A stretch of DNA of 64,000 nucleotides, taken from positions 201,467-265,466 of the forward strand of contig NZ_CP132360.1 in assembly GCF_030758955.1 (NCBI RefSeq), in the 5' to 3' direction. The notes beneath the pieces were generated by a model, which searched no databases, was not told where the DNA came from, and saw nothing but the letters and a program-made list of their open reading frames with translations. The stretch is from Agrococcus beijingensis. GTDB taxonomy: Bacteria; Actinomycetota; Actinomycetes; Actinomycetales; Microbacteriaceae. Position 1 is the stretch's first letter. Every line of letters starts with the position of its first letter. This document shows, piece by piece, positions 48,366 to 58,380 of this stretch. The translations under genes and the position numbers were made by a program.

Positions 48366-49280
48366 CTACTTGCTCTCGGGCTCGCCCTCGGGCACCGTCT
48401 CGGAGGCCGCTGCCTCCTCGAGCTCCGCAGCCGCGGTCGCGTCGACCGCGGCGGTCGGCGCCGGCACCTTGCGGCCGGAGGCCGCCTCGTCGCCCGCGCG
48501 GCCGGAAGCCGTCAGCACCGTCTGCAGCAGCTCGTCGAACTGCAGCGCCATCTCCTGCGCGCCCTCGCCGGGCCACACGTGGAGCGGCCGTGCGGCACCC
48601 TGCGCCTGCTGCATCGACGTGCGCTCGGGCAGCACCGTCTCGAGCACGAGCGGCCCGAACATGTCCTTGAGCTCCTGGATGCGGTACTGGTGCTCGAGCG
48701 ACTGCGGGCGGGCGCGGTTGACGACGATGCCGAGCGGCTGCAGGCGCGGGCTCAGGCCGCGGCGGATCTCCTCGATCGCGCGCAGCGCGCGGTCGGCGGC
48801 GGCGACCGAGAACAGGCCGGGCTCCGTCACGACCAGCACGCGGTCGGAGGCGGCCCACGCGGTGCGGGTGAGCGCGTTGAGCGAGGGAGCGCAGTCGACG
48901 AGCACGAGGTCGTAGTCGTTCTCGACGGTCGTCAGCGCCGTCTCGAGCTTCCAGATGTCCTTGATCGTCGGGTGCGGCCCGTCGAAGTTGATCGCGCTGG
49001 GGGAGCCGATGAGCACATCGATGGTGCCGCCGTGCCCCTGCGTCCAGCCCGAGGGCGAGATCGCCTGCTGGACGACCTTGTCCTTGGGGTTCGCAAGCAC
49101 ATCGGCGACGTTGAGACGGCCTTCGATCTCGATGTCCATGCCGGTCGAGGCGTCCGATTGCGGGTCGAGATCGACGACGAGCGTGCGAAGGCCCTTGGCG
49201 AAGGCGGCAGAGGCGAGACCGAGGGTCACCGTCGTCTTGCCGACGCCGCCCTTGAGTGAGCTGATCGAGAGTACGTGCAC
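48366..49280 (-). CDS. ParA/MinD-family ATPase
   Basis: 304 residues. The deviant Walker A KGGVGKTTVTLG is at residues 10-21, with VVDLDPQSDASTG and VLVDCAPSLNALT following, as in ParA. The C-terminus has an Ala/Glu-rich acidic tail. No parB follows, so it is an orphan ParA likely involved in positioning a cellular cargo rather than the chromosome; the cargo is unknown. The GTG start is preceded by TAGGCT ending 8 nt upstream. Confidence 0.87.
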   Translation of the reverse strand: MHVLSISSLKGGVGKTTVTLGLASAAFAKGLRTLVVDLDPQSDASTGMDIEIEGRLNVADVLANPKDKVVQQAISPSGWTQGHGGTIDVLIGSPSAINFDGPHPTIKDIWKLETALTTVENDYDLVLVDCAPSLNALTRTAWAASDRVLVVTEPGLFSVAAADRALRAIEEIRRGLSPRLQPLGIVVNRARPQSLEHQYRIQELKDMFGPLVLETVLPERTSMQQAQGAARPLHVWPGEGAQEMALQFDELLQTVLTASGRAGDEAASGRKVPAPTAAVDATAAAELEEAAASETVPEGEPESK

Positions 49281-49343
49281 GGCGGCCAAGCCTAGCCCCA
49301 CTAGATTGGGAAGACCGCGCCGCCGCACCCGGAGGATCCCTCT
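49281..49343. promoter_or_regulatory. Divergent promoters of parA-like and pyc
   Basis: TAGGCT on the minus strand (49294-49289) and TAGATT on the plus strand (49302-49307) are 7 bp apart. GGAGGA at 49331-49336 is the pyc RBS. Confidence 0.5.
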
Positions 49344-52300
49344 ATGTTCTCGAAGCTCCTTGTCGCCAACCGAGGCGAGATCGCCATCCGCGCGTTCCGC
49401 GCCGCCAACGAGCTGGGGATCAGGACCGTCGCCGTCTACGCGCACGAGGACCGCAACTCGCTCCACTGCCAGAAGGCCGACGAGGCCTACCAGATCGGCG
49501 AGCCCGGCCGCCCGGTGCGCGCCTACCTCACGGTGAGCGAGATCATCCGCGTCGCGAAGGACTCCGGCGCCGACGCCATCTACCCGGGCTACGGCTTCCT
49601 CAGCGAGAACCCCGAGCTGGCGACCGCCGCGGCTGCGGCGGGCATCACGTTCGTCGGTCCCGGCGCCTCGGTGCTGGCGATGGCCGGCAACAAGGTGACG
49701 GCCAAGGAGCACGCGATCGCCGCCGGCGTGCCCGTGCTGGCCTCCACGCCGGCGACCTCCGACCTCGACGAGCTCATCGCGGGCGCCGACGAGATCGGCT
49801 TCCCCGTCTTCGCGAAGGCGGTCGCCGGTGGCGGCGGTCGTGGGATGCGTCTGGTGAAGCGCCGAGAGGATCTCCGGGAGGCGCTCGAGGCCGCCATGCG
49901 CGAGGCCGACAGCGCCTTCGGCGACCCGACGATGTTCATCGAGCAGGCCGTGGTCCGTCCGCGGCACATCGAGGTGCAGATCCTCGCCGACGCGACCGGC
50001 GAGACGGTGCACCTGTTCGAGCGCGACTGCTCGGTGCAGCGCCGCCACCAGAAGGTCGTCGAGCTGGCACCCGCGCCCAACCTCTCCGACGAGAAGCGCG
50101 CCGAGCTCTACCGCGACGCCGTCGCCTTCGCCCGCTCGATCGGCTACGTCAACGCCGGCACGGTCGAGTTCCTGCTCGACACCGCTGGCGACCGCGCGGG
50201 CGAGCACGTGTTCATCGAGATGAACCCGCGCATCCAGGTCGAGCACACGGTCACCGAGGAGATCACCGACGTCGACCTGGTGGCCAGCCAGATCCGCATC
50301 GCCGCGGGGGAGTCGCTCGAGCAGCTCGGCCTCAAGCAGGAGCAGATCGAGATGCACGGCGCTGCCCTGCAGTGCCGCGTCACCACCGAGAACCCGGCCG
50401 ACGGCTTCCGCCCCGACACCGGCCGCATCACCGCCTACCGCTCGCCGGGCGGCGCGGGCGTGCGCCTCGACGGCGGCACGATCAACCCCGGCACCGACGT
50501 CAGCCCCCACTTCGACTCGATGCTGGCGAAGGTCACCACCCGCGGCCGCGATCTCGACACCGCGATCCGCCGCGCCCACCGCGCGGTCAGCGAGTTCCGC
50601 ATCCGTGGCGTCGCGACGAACATCCCGTTCCTGCTCAACCTGCTCGACACCGACGAGTTCCGCGCCGGCGACGTGTCGACCCAGTTCATCGACGAGCACC
50701 CCGAGCTCACGCGCATCAACCCGCCGAAGGACCGCGCGTCGAAGGTGCTCGCCTGGCTCGCCGACGTGACGGTCAACCAGCCCAACGGCAAGGCCGAGGG
50801 CGTCATCAACCCGGCGATCAAGCTGCCCGCCATCGACCTCGAAGCGCCGGCGCCCGACGGCGAGCGGCAGCGGCTGCTCGAGCTCGGCCCGGCCGGCTGG
50901 GCGAAGGCGCTGCGCGAGCGCACCACGCTCGCGGTCACCGAGACCACCTTCCGCGACGCGCACCAGTCGCTGCTCGCGACCCGCGTGCGCACCGCCGACC
51001 TGGTCGCGGTCGCCCCGCACGTCGCGCGCATGACGCCGCAGCTGCTCTCGATGGAGGCCTGGGGCGGCGCGACCTACGACGTGGCGCTGCGCTTCCTCGG
51101 CGAGGACCCGTGGGAGCGGCTCGCGGCGCTCCGCGAGGCGATGCCGAACATCCCGCTGCAGATGCTGCTGCGCGGCCGCAACACGGTCGGCTACACGCCG
51201 TACCCGACCGAGGTGACCACCGCCTTCGTCGAGGAGGCCGCACTCACCGGCATCGACGTGTTCCGCATCTTCGACGCGCTGAACGACGTCGACCAGATGC
51301 GGCCGGCGATCGACGCGGTGCTCGAGACCGGCTCCACGGTCGCCGAGGTGGCGCTGTGCTACTCCGGCGACATGCTCGACCCGGCGGAGGACCTCTACAC
51401 CCTCGACTACTACCTGCGGCTCGCCGAGCGCATCGTCGACGCCGGCGCGCACGTGCTCGCGATCAAGGACATGGCGGGCCTGCTGCGCGCGGGCGCGGCC
51501 TCGAAGCTCGTGGCGGCGCTCCGCGACCGCTTCGGCGTGCCGGTGCACCTCCACACGCACGACACCGCCGGCGGTCAGCTCGCGACGCTGCTCGCCGCCT
51601 CCGCCGCGGGCGTCGACGCGGTCGACGTCGCCAGCGCCCCGATGGCCGGCACCACCAGCCAGCCGTCGCTGTCGGCGCTGGTCGCCGCCGTCGCGCACAC
51701 CGACCGCGACACCGGCCTCTCGCTCGCCGCGGTGAGCGACCTCGAGCCCTACTGGGAGGCCGTCCGTCGGCTCTACAAGCCGTTCGAGTCGGGCCTGCCC
51801 GGCCCCACCGGCCGCGTCTACCACCACGAGATCCCGGGTGGTCAGCTGTCGAACCTGCGGCAGCAGGCGATCGCGCTCGGGCTCGCCGACGACTTCGAGA
51901 AGATCGAGGACTGGTACGCCGCGGCGAACCGCATCCTCGGCCGCCCGACGAAGGTGACGCCCTCGTCGAAGGTGGTGGGCGACCTGGCGCTGCAGCTCGT
52001 GGCGCAGGGGGTCGACCCCGACGACTTCGAGCGCGACCCGCGCAAGTACGACATCCCCGACTCCGTCATCGGCTTCATGGCCGGCGAGCTGGGCGACCTG
52101 CCGGGCGGCTGGCCCGAGCCCTTCCGCTCGAAGGTGCTCGCCGGCCGCGAGGTCGACATCTCGATCAAGCCGCTCGCGCCCGAGCAGGCCGAGCGCCTGC
52201 TGACGGCCGGCGCCGACCGCCAGCACGCGCTGAACGAGCTGCTGTTCGCTGGCCCGACGAAGGCGTTCGACGAGAGCCGCGCGCAGTACGGCGACCTCTC

Positions 52301-52748
52301 GGTGGTCGACACCATCGACTACCTCTACGGCATGCTGCCCGGCGAGGAGCACCACGTCGGCATCGGCCGCGGCGTCACCCTGAACGTCGAGCTCGAGGCC
52401 GTGGGCCAGCCCGACGACGACGGCATCGTGACGGTGATGACGGTGCTGAACGGCCAGCTGCGCCCGGTCTACGTGCGCGACCGCTCCGTCAAGGTCGACA
52501 AGCCCCAGGTCGAGAAGGCGGATGCGTCGGTGCCCGGCCAGATCGCGGCTCCGTTCGCCGGGGCGGTCACCGTGAAGGTCGCCGTCGGCGACACGGTCGC
52601 GGCAGGCGACGCCGTGGCGACGATCGAGGCGATGAAGATGGAGGCCGGCATCACCTCGCCGGTCGACGGCGTCGTCGAGCGGCTGGCGCTCACCGGCACG
52701 ACGCCGGTCGAGGCCGGCGACCTGATCGTGGTGGTGAAGCCCGCGTGA
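49344..52748 (+). CDS. pyc: Pyruvate carboxylase
   Basis: 1134 residues, single-chain form. Order: biotin carboxylase (from KLLVANRGEIAIRAFRAA, with GGGGRGMRLV as ATP loop), carboxyltransferase (ETTFRDAHQSLLATRVRT, DTAGGQ), linker and biotin carboxyl carrier domain with Lys1098 in AMKMEAG. It makes oxaloacetate from pyruvate to refill the citric acid cycle. The def gene overlaps its stop by GTGA. Confidence 0.97.
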   Translation: MFSKLLVANRGEIAIRAFRAANELGIRTVAVYAHEDRNSLHCQKADEAYQIGEPGRPVRAYLTVSEIIRVAKDSGADAIYPGYGFLSENPELATAAAAAGITFVGPGASVLAMAGNKVTAKEHAIAAGVPVLASTPATSDLDELIAGADEIGFPVFAKAVAGGGGRGMRLVKRREDLREALEAAMREADSAFGDPTMFIEQAVVRPRHIEVQILADATGETVHLFERDCSVQRRHQKVVELAPAPNLSDEKRAELYRDAVAFARSIGYVNAGTVEFLLDTAGDRAGEHVFIEMNPRIQVEHTVTEEITDVDLVASQIRIAAGESLEQLGLKQEQIEMHGAALQCRVTTENPADGFRPDTGRITAYRSPGGAGVRLDGGTINPGTDVSPHFDSMLAKVTTRGRDLDTAIRRAHRAVSEFRIRGVATNIPFLLNLLDTDEFRAGDVSTQFIDEHPELTRINPPKDRASKVLAWLADVTVNQPNGKAEGVINPAIKLPAIDLEAPAPDGERQRLLELGPAGWAKALRERTTLAVTETTFRDAHQSLLATRVRTADLVAVAPHVARMTPQLLSMEAWGGATYDVALRFLGEDPWERLAALREAMPNIPLQMLLRGRNTVGYTPYPTEVTTAFVEEAALTGIDVFRIFDALNDVDQMRPAIDAVLETGSTVAEVALCYSGDMLDPAEDLYTLDYYLRLAERIVDAGAHVLAIKDMAGLLRAGAASKLVAALRDRFGVPVHLHTHDTAGGQLATLLAASAAGVDAVDVASAPMAGTTSQPSLSALVAAVAHTDRDTGLSLAAVSDLEPYWEAVRRLYKPFESGLPGPTGRVYHHEIPGGQLSNLRQQAIALGLADDFEKIEDWYAAANRILGRPTKVTPSSKVVGDLALQLVAQGVDPDDFERDPRKYDIPDSVIGFMAGELGDLPGGWPEPFRSKVLAGREVDISIKPLAPEQAERLLTAGADRQHALNELLFAGPTKAFDESRAQYGDLSVVDTIDYLYGMLPGEEHHVGIGRGVTLNVELEAVGQPDDDGIVTVMTVLNGQLRPVYVRDRSVKVDKPQVEKADASVPGQIAAPFAGAVTVKVAVGDTVAAGDAVATIEAMKMEAGITSPVDGVVERLALTGTTPVEAGDLIVVVKPA

Positions 52749-53236
52749 GCGTGCGGGAGATCCGGGTCTTCGGCGACCCTGTGCTGCGGGAGCGCGCCCA
52801 GCCGGTCGACCCGGCGGCGCCCGCGACGGCGGCCCTGGTGCAGGATCTGCTCGACACCGTGCAGCTGCCGGGCCGCGCGGGCGTGGCGGCGTGCCAGATC
52901 GGCGTCGCGAAGGCGGCGTTCTCCTACCTGGTCGACGACGAGCTGGGCTATGTGCTGAACCCGCGCATCGACGAGGTGCGCGGCGAGCCGCAGCTGGTCG
53001 ACGAGGGCTGCCTGTCGGTGCCGGAGCTCGGCTTCCCGACGCCGCGCCATCCCTTCTGCCGCGTGATCGGCGAGGATCTCGAGGGCCGCGAGGTCGTGCT
53101 CGAGGGCGAGGGCCTGATGGCGCAGATGCTGCAGCACGAGATGGGGCACCTCGACGGCCGGCTCTACCTGCAGGCGCTCGACAAGGAGACGCGGTCGATC
53201 GCGATGGCCGAGGTGCGGAAGGCCGCCTGGTACTGA
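52745..53236 (+). CDS. def: Peptide deformylase
   Basis: 163 residues. Metal ligands are Cys89 in EGCLSVP and His131/His135 in QHEMGHLDG, with Glu132 catalytic. The first motif reads GVAACQIG instead of the usual GLAAPQVG-type sequence, with Cys at the usual Pro position. It removes the N-formyl group from nascent proteins. It starts with GTG overlapping the pyc stop. Confidence 0.93.
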   Translation: MSVREIRVFGDPVLRERAQPVDPAAPATAALVQDLLDTVQLPGRAGVAACQIGVAKAAFSYLVDDELGYVLNPRIDEVRGEPQLVDEGCLSVPELGFPTPRHPFCRVIGEDLEGREVVLEGEGLMAQMLQHEMGHLDGRLYLQALDKETRSIAMAEVRKAAWY

Positions 53237-53254
53237 GGCCGCGACGGCACCGGC

Positions 53255-54088
53255 TCAGGCCTTGACGAGCGTGAAGATGCCGTAGCGCATCGCGCCCGTG
53301 CGGTAGGCGAGGATCAGCCTCGGGAACGAGAGCGCGAAGACGCGGTTGCGGCCCTCGAGGGCGAGCCGACGGGTGTCGCGGTCGACGATCACCGACCGCA
53401 GCAGCCGGCGCGTGCAGATCGTCCACGTGCGGGCGACGCGGCGGCTGACGTCCTCGTAGTCGACGACCTCGAAGCCGGCCGCGCGCGCCAGCGCCGCGTA
53501 CTCCTCGGGCGTGCCCATCGAGGGCAGTCGGCCCTCGCGGCAGATCGGCTCGAGCAGGTGGCGCAGCTTCCAGCCGCGGGCATCGGGCGCCGCGAGCCAG
53601 GCGCAGACGACGAAGCGGCCCCCGGGCGCCAGCACGCGGTGGGCCTCGTCGAAGAAGCCCTGCTTGTCGGCCATGTGCTCGCTCGACTCGATCGCCCACG
53701 CGGCGTCGGCGGAGCCCTCGGGCAGGCCGTTCTCGAGCCAGTCGCGCTGCTGGACCTCGACGCCGTCGACAGGCTGCGCGGCCGCGTGGCGCGCCTGCTC
53801 GCCCGAGAGCGTGAAGCCGGTGACGCGCACACCGCGCTGGGCCGCGAGGCGTCGCGCCGTGCCGCCGTAGCCGCAGCCGATGTCGACGCACGCGTCACCG
53901 GTCTGCAGCTGCAGCCGGTCGCCGACCGTGTCGACCAGCGCCTCGACGGCTGCGACGGGCGTCTCGCGGCCCGTCGTCCACAGCCCGTGGTGCACGTGCT
54001 CGCCCCACAGGCGGCGGTAGATCGCGTCGAGCTCGTCGTAGTGGTCGGCCACGGCGGCGGCGCTCTGGGGAGCACGAGCAAGGATCAT
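53255..54088 (-). CDS. SAM-dependent methyltransferase (tocopherol/sterol methyltransferase-like)
   Basis: 277 residues. Motif I VDIGCGYGG binds SAM, WAIESSEHM and FDEAHRVLAPGGRFV follow. HYDELDAIYRRLWGEHVHHGLW near the N-terminus is typical of gamma-tocopherol and sterol C-methyltransferases. Substrate unknown; a lipid or quinone is plausible. ATG 54088 is taken because AGGGTGAG precedes it; ATG 54106 is possible. It converges on def with 18 bp between. Confidence 0.82.
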   Translation of the reverse strand: MILARAPQSAAAVADHYDELDAIYRRLWGEHVHHGLWTTGRETPVAAVEALVDTVGDRLQLQTGDACVDIGCGYGGTARRLAAQRGVRVTGFTLSGEQARHAAAQPVDGVEVQQRDWLENGLPEGSADAAWAIESSEHMADKQGFFDEAHRVLAPGGRFVVCAWLAAPDARGWKLRHLLEPICREGRLPSMGTPEEYAALARAAGFEVVDYEDVSRRVARTWTICTRRLLRSVIVDRDTRRLALEGRNRVFALSFPRLILAYRTGAMRYGIFTLVKA

Positions 54089-54140
54089 GCGCTCACCCTG
54101 CCGCATCCGTCACGCCGCGTCCATCGTGCCCACGTCGTGA

Positions 54141-54179
54141 CGACGGCGGCATCGAGGCGCTGCCTCGACGCCGCCGTCG
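54141..54179. terminator. Terminator after the acyl-CoA ligase gene
   Basis: An 18-bp stem (17 matched pairs) from CGACGGCGGC-A-TCGAGGC and its complement around a 3-nt loop, just downstream of the minus-strand gene that ends at 54186. Confidence 0.8.
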
Positions 54180-54185
54180 GTCGGC

Positions 54186-56021
54186 TCACTCGCCGACGTC
54201 GTGCGCGGTGGAGTTCGACGCGTAGATGTCCTCGACCTGGGCGGCGAAGTCGCGCAGCACGTTGTCGCGCTTGATCGACATCTTCGGTGTCAGGTGGCCG
54301 TTCGCCTCGATGAACTCGACCGGCAGGATCGCGAACTTGCGCACCGACTCGGCGCGCGAGACGTGCTTGTTGGCGCGCTCGATCGCGGAGCGGACCTCCT
54401 CGATCACCGCCGGGTGGTTCGCGGCCTGCTCGAGCGTCATCGACGCGTCGTGCCCGTTGTTCTGCAGCCAGGTCGCCAGCATCTCGCCGTCGAGGGTGAT
54501 GAGCGCGGCGATGAACTTGCGCTGGTCGCCCACGACGACCGGCTGCCCGATGATGGTGTTCGAGCGGATCGGGTCCTCGAGCGTGTTCGGCGCCACGTTC
54601 TTGCCGGCGGCCGTGACGATGAGCTCCTTCTTCCGACCGGTGATCGTGAGGTAGCCGTCGGCGTCGAGGGAGCCGATGTCGCCGGTGCGGAACCAGCCGT
54701 CCTCGGTGAAGGAGTCCTTGGTCGCCTGCTCGTTGTTCCAGTAGCCCGCGAAGACGGCGACGCCCTTGCCGAGGATCTCGCCGTCGTCGGCGATCTTCAC
54801 GCCGTTGCCGGGCATGGCCGGCCCGACCGTGCCGATCTTGAACCTGGAGGGCAGACCGACCGTCAGCGGCGCCGTGGTCTCGGTCAGGCCGTAGCCCTCG
54901 AGCACCCGGATGCCGAGCGAGCGGTAGAAGTGCGCGAGGAACGTCGACAGGGGCGCCGAGCCTGAGACGGCGTACCGCACGTTGCCGCCGAGCGCGGTGC
55001 GCAGCTTGTTGAGCACGAGCCGGTCGAACAGCGCGAACTGCAGCTTGAGCCCCAGCGGCACGTGGCCGGCGTCGAGCGCCTTGGAGTGCGCGACGGCGAC
55101 CCGGGCGGCGCGGCGGAAGATCTTGCCCTTGCCGCCCGCCTCCGCCTTCTGCTCGCTGGCGTTGTAGACCTTCTCGAACACGCGCGGCACAGCGAGGAAG
55201 AACGTCGGCTTGAACGAGCCCATCGCCGGCAGCAGCTGCTTCGTGTCGGACTGGTGCCCGACCCGCACGCCCGCGGTGACGCCGAGGATCGAGATGAAGC
55301 GCGCGAAGACGTGCGCCTGCGTGACGAACAGCAGCGTCGACGATCCGGGCGCGACGACCTCGGCCATCGCCACGCGCGCGTTGCGGCACAGCTCGACGAA
55401 GTTCGAGTGCGTCAGCATGACGCCCTTCGGGCGGCCCGTCGACCCGGAGGTGTAGATGAGCGTGGCGATGTCGTCGCCCACGGCGAGCCGCCGGCGCCGC
55501 TCGATCTCGTCGTCGGCGACGTCCTTGCCCTGCTCGACCAGCGAGTCGAGGTCGCCGCGGTCGATGCGCCAGACGTCGCTGATCGCCGGCAGGTCGCCGT
55601 GCGCCTCGTCGAAGCGCGACACCAGGTCGGCGTCCTCGAGGATCACGCGGGTGGCGCCGCCGTCGGAGAGGATCCACTGGATCTGGGAGGGTGCGGACGT
55701 CTCGTACACGGGCACCATGTGGGCGCCGGCGTAGAAGAGCGCGAAGTCGACGAGCGAGAACTCGTAGCGCACCTTGCACAGGAAGCCGACGGCGTCGCCG
55801 GGCTGCACGCCCGCGGCGACGAAGCCCTTGGCGAGCGCGACCACCTGGCGGCGGAACTCGGTGGCGGAGATGTCGCGCCAGCCGTCGCCCTGCGGCACCG
55901 AGAACAGCGCGATGTGCGGGTTCTCCCGGACGGTGTCCTCGAGCAGGTCGGTGACGTTCGCCTCCGGGTCGGGTGCGACGACGGGAGGGGTGACACCCTC
56001 GGGTGCGGTGAGCTGGGGCAC
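54186..56021 (-). CDS. Long-chain fatty acid-CoA ligase
   Basis: 611 residues. The AMP-binding motif YTSGSTGRPKGVML, the VLEGYGLTETTAP segment, and GWFRTGDIGSLDADGYLTITGRKKELI are complete. It activates fatty acids to acyl-CoA via acyl-AMP; the mycobacterial counterpart in this neighbourhood is FadD15. The GTG start has GAAGGAG 5 nt upstream. It is divergent from plsC, which would use acyl-CoA. Confidence 0.93.
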   Translation of the reverse strand: MPQLTAPEGVTPPVVAPDPEANVTDLLEDTVRENPHIALFSVPQGDGWRDISATEFRRQVVALAKGFVAAGVQPGDAVGFLCKVRYEFSLVDFALFYAGAHMVPVYETSAPSQIQWILSDGGATRVILEDADLVSRFDEAHGDLPAISDVWRIDRGDLDSLVEQGKDVADDEIERRRRLAVGDDIATLIYTSGSTGRPKGVMLTHSNFVELCRNARVAMAEVVAPGSSTLLFVTQAHVFARFISILGVTAGVRVGHQSDTKQLLPAMGSFKPTFFLAVPRVFEKVYNASEQKAEAGGKGKIFRRAARVAVAHSKALDAGHVPLGLKLQFALFDRLVLNKLRTALGGNVRYAVSGSAPLSTFLAHFYRSLGIRVLEGYGLTETTAPLTVGLPSRFKIGTVGPAMPGNGVKIADDGEILGKGVAVFAGYWNNEQATKDSFTEDGWFRTGDIGSLDADGYLTITGRKKELIVTAAGKNVAPNTLEDPIRSNTIIGQPVVVGDQRKFIAALITLDGEMLATWLQNNGHDASMTLEQAANHPAVIEEVRSAIERANKHVSRAESVRKFAILPVEFIEANGHLTPKMSIKRDNVLRDFAAQVEDIYASNSTAHDVGE

Positions 56022-56148
56022 TGGGACTCCTTCGGCGTTCGTGCGTTGGCGCCATTGTATGGTCGGGCGTCCCACTGCGCCGTGAGGTGCGCGCATGTCT
56101 GTCGCGGGGTCGTGCAGGCCCTAGGCTCGGGTGCGTCTTGGAGGTGCG

Positions 56149-56865
56149 ATGTTCTACTGGCTGCTGCGGCACTGGGTGGTCGGCCCGTACATGAACCGGG
56201 TGTTCCGCCCGTGGGTCGTGGGCCTCGAGCACCTGCCCGCCTCGGGCGGCGCGATCATCGCCGGCAACCACCTGTCGGTCATCGACTCCTTCCTGATGCC
56301 GCTGGTGCTCGATCGCCGCGTCTACTTCCTGGCGAAGTCCGACTACTTCAACGGCAAGGGCCTCAAGGGCAGGCTGATCCGCTGGTTCTTCCTCGGCGTC
56401 GGCCAGCTGCCGATGGACCGCTCGGGCGGCGAGAAGAGCTCGCAGAGCCTCGACGCCGCGCTGCAGAAGGTGCAGGACGGCCAGTTCATCGGCATCTACC
56501 CGGAGGGCACCCGCAGCCCCGACGGCAAGATGTACCGCGGGCGCACCGGTGTCGCCCGCATGGTGCTCGACGCGCGCGTGCCGGTCATCCCGTGCGTGAT
56601 GGTCGACACCGAGAAGATCATGCCGATCGGCAAGCGCCTGCCGCGCGTCGGGCGCATCGGCATCATCTTCGGCGAGCCGATCGACTTCTCGCGCTACTAC
56701 AACCTCGAGGGCGACCGCTTCGTGCTGCGCTCGATCACCGACGAGATCATGGTCACCCTCAACCGCATCTCCGACCAGGAGTACGTCGACGTCTACGCCT
56801 CGAGCGTGAAGTCCCGCGTCGAGGCGGAGCGGAAGGCGCTCGCCGCCGCGCGCGCCGAGCGCTGA
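56149..56865 (+). CDS. plsC: 1-acyl-sn-glycerol-3-phosphate acyltransferase (PlsC family)
   Basis: 238 residues. The HX4D motif is in NHLSVIDSF, and EGTRSPDGKMYRGRTG is the glycerophosphate-binding motif. An N-terminal hydrophobic segment tethers it to the membrane. It acylates lysophosphatidate to phosphatidate. GGAGG is 5-6 nt before the ATG; a GTG at 56131 lies too close to the -10 TAGGCT (56122-56127). TetR-free, stands between the acyl-CoA ligase and DAHP synthase genes. Confidence 0.9.
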   Translation: MFYWLLRHWVVGPYMNRVFRPWVVGLEHLPASGGAIIAGNHLSVIDSFLMPLVLDRRVYFLAKSDYFNGKGLKGRLIRWFFLGVGQLPMDRSGGEKSSQSLDAALQKVQDGQFIGIYPEGTRSPDGKMYRGRTGVARMVLDARVPVIPCVMVDTEKIMPIGKRLPRVGRIGIIFGEPIDFSRYYNLEGDRFVLRSITDEIMVTLNRISDQEYVDVYASSVKSRVEAERKALAAARAER

Positions 56866-56949
56866 GCGGCCGCGGACGGGTCCGGCGCTTCGCCGCTCAG
56901 TAGACTGGCCTCTGGCGCACTTCCGCGCCATCCGATTGCAGAGGCACGC

Positions 56950-58332
56950 ATGACCGAGACGTTCGTGAACCCGTTCGACACTGAGCGCAGCTCCATCGAG
57001 CAGGGACTCGACGCCTATCGCTCGCTGCCCGTCAAGCAGCAGCCATCGTGGCCCGACGAGGCCGAGCTCGAGCGCGTCCGCCGCGAGCTGCGCGCGGCTC
57101 CGCCGCTGGTGTTCGCCGGCGAGGTCGACATGCTGCGCGACCGGCTCGCGACCGCTGCCCAGGGCGGCGCCTTCCTGCTGCAGGGCGGCGACTGCGCCGA
57201 GACCTTCGCGGGCGCGACGGCCGACAACATCCGCAACCGCGTGAAGACGATCCTGCAGATGGCGGTCGTGCTCACCTACGGCGCGGCGATGCCGGTGATC
57301 AAGATGGGCCGCATGGCCGGGCAGTTCGCCAAGCCGCGCTCCAACGACAGCGAGACGCGCGGCGACCTGACGCTGCCCGCCTACCGCGGCGACATCGTCA
57401 ACGGCTACGACTTCACCCCCGAGTCGCGCGCCGCCGACCCCGACCGCATCCTCCGCGGCTACCACATGGCCGCATCCACCCTGAACCTCGTGCGCGCCTT
57501 CACGCAGGGTGGCTTCGCCGACCTGCGCCAGGTGCACTCCTGGAACAAGGGCTTCGCCGAGAACCCGCTGTTCGCCCGCTACGAGGCGCTCGCCAGCGAG
57601 ATCGATCGCGCGGTGCGCTTCATGGAGGCCGCCGGCGCCAACTTCGACGAGCTGCGCGGCGTCGAGTTCTTCACCGGCCACGAGGGCCTGCTGATGGACT
57701 ACGAGCGCCCGCTCACGCGCATCGACTCGCGCACCGGCCTCGCCTACAACACCTCGAGCCACTTCCAGTGGATCGGCGAGCGCACGCGCGAGCTCGACGG
57801 CGCGCACGTCGACTTCTTCTCGCGGGTGCGCAACCCCATCGGCGTGAAGCTGGGCCCGACCACGACGCCCGCCGACATGGAGGCGCTGGTCGACAAGCTC
57901 GACCCCGAGCGCGAGCCCGGTCGCCTGACCTTCATCACCAGGATGGGCGCAGGGCGCATCCGCGACGTGCTGCCGGGCCTGCTCGAGGCGTCGAAGTCGC
58001 TCGAGTCGACCCCGCTGTGGGTCACCGACCCCATGCACGGCAACGGCATCACGACGAAGAACGGCTACAAGTCGCGCCGCTTCGACGACGTGGTCGACGA
58101 GGTGCGCGGCTTCTTCGAGGCGCACAAGCAGGTCGGCACGTTCCCCGGCGGCATCCACGTCGAGCTCACCGGCGACGACGTCACCGAGTGCCTCGGCGGC
58201 TCGGAGGACATCGACGAGCTCGCGCTCGAGTCGCGCTACGAGTCGCTCTGCGACCCGCGCCTGAACCACATGCAGTCGCTCGAGCTGGCGTTCCTGGTGG
58301 CCGAGGAGCTGCGGGCGGCACCGCGCCCGTAG
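56950..58332 (+). CDS. 3-deoxy-7-phosphoheptulonate synthase, class II
   Basis: 460 residues. FLLQGGDCAETFAGATADNIRNR, KMGRMAGQFAKPRS, HEGLLMDYERPLTR and DPMHGNG are class II (plant/AroG-type) signatures, with metal ligand Cys in GGDC. It condenses erythrose 4-phosphate and PEP, first step of aromatic amino acid synthesis. AGAGG lies before the ATG; TAGACT just after 56900 is the likely -10. A strong hairpin follows. Confidence 0.96.
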   Translation: MTETFVNPFDTERSSIEQGLDAYRSLPVKQQPSWPDEAELERVRRELRAAPPLVFAGEVDMLRDRLATAAQGGAFLLQGGDCAETFAGATADNIRNRVKTILQMAVVLTYGAAMPVIKMGRMAGQFAKPRSNDSETRGDLTLPAYRGDIVNGYDFTPESRAADPDRILRGYHMAASTLNLVRAFTQGGFADLRQVHSWNKGFAENPLFARYEALASEIDRAVRFMEAAGANFDELRGVEFFTGHEGLLMDYERPLTRIDSRTGLAYNTSSHFQWIGERTRELDGAHVDFFSRVRNPIGVKLGPTTTPADMEALVDKLDPEREPGRLTFITRMGAGRIRDVLPGLLEASKSLESTPLWVTDPMHGNGITTKNGYKSRRFDDVVDEVRGFFEAHKQVGTFPGGIHVELTGDDVTECLGGSEDIDELALESRYESLCDPRLNHMQSLELAFLVAEELRAAPRP

Positions 58333-58350
58333 CGGTCTGCTGCGCCTCCG

Positions 58351-58380
58351 GCCGCGCCGGCCCCTCGTGGCCGGCGCGGC
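58351..58380. terminator. Bidirectional terminator between DAHP synthase and the PASTA kinase
   Basis: GCCGCGCCGGCC pairs perfectly with GGCCGGCGCGGC over 12 bp around a 6-nt loop. Confidence 0.85.

Noticed and set aside
48366..49280. Plasmid or integrated partition system
   Set aside because: A lone ParA beside pyruvate carboxylase without parB, parS-like repeats or replication genes is a chromosomal actinobacterial arrangement.
48366..53891. Very long minus-strand reading frame of 1841 codons
   Set aside because: Only the ParA end (48366-49280) has protein-like signatures; the rest is antisense to pyruvate carboxylase and deformylase.
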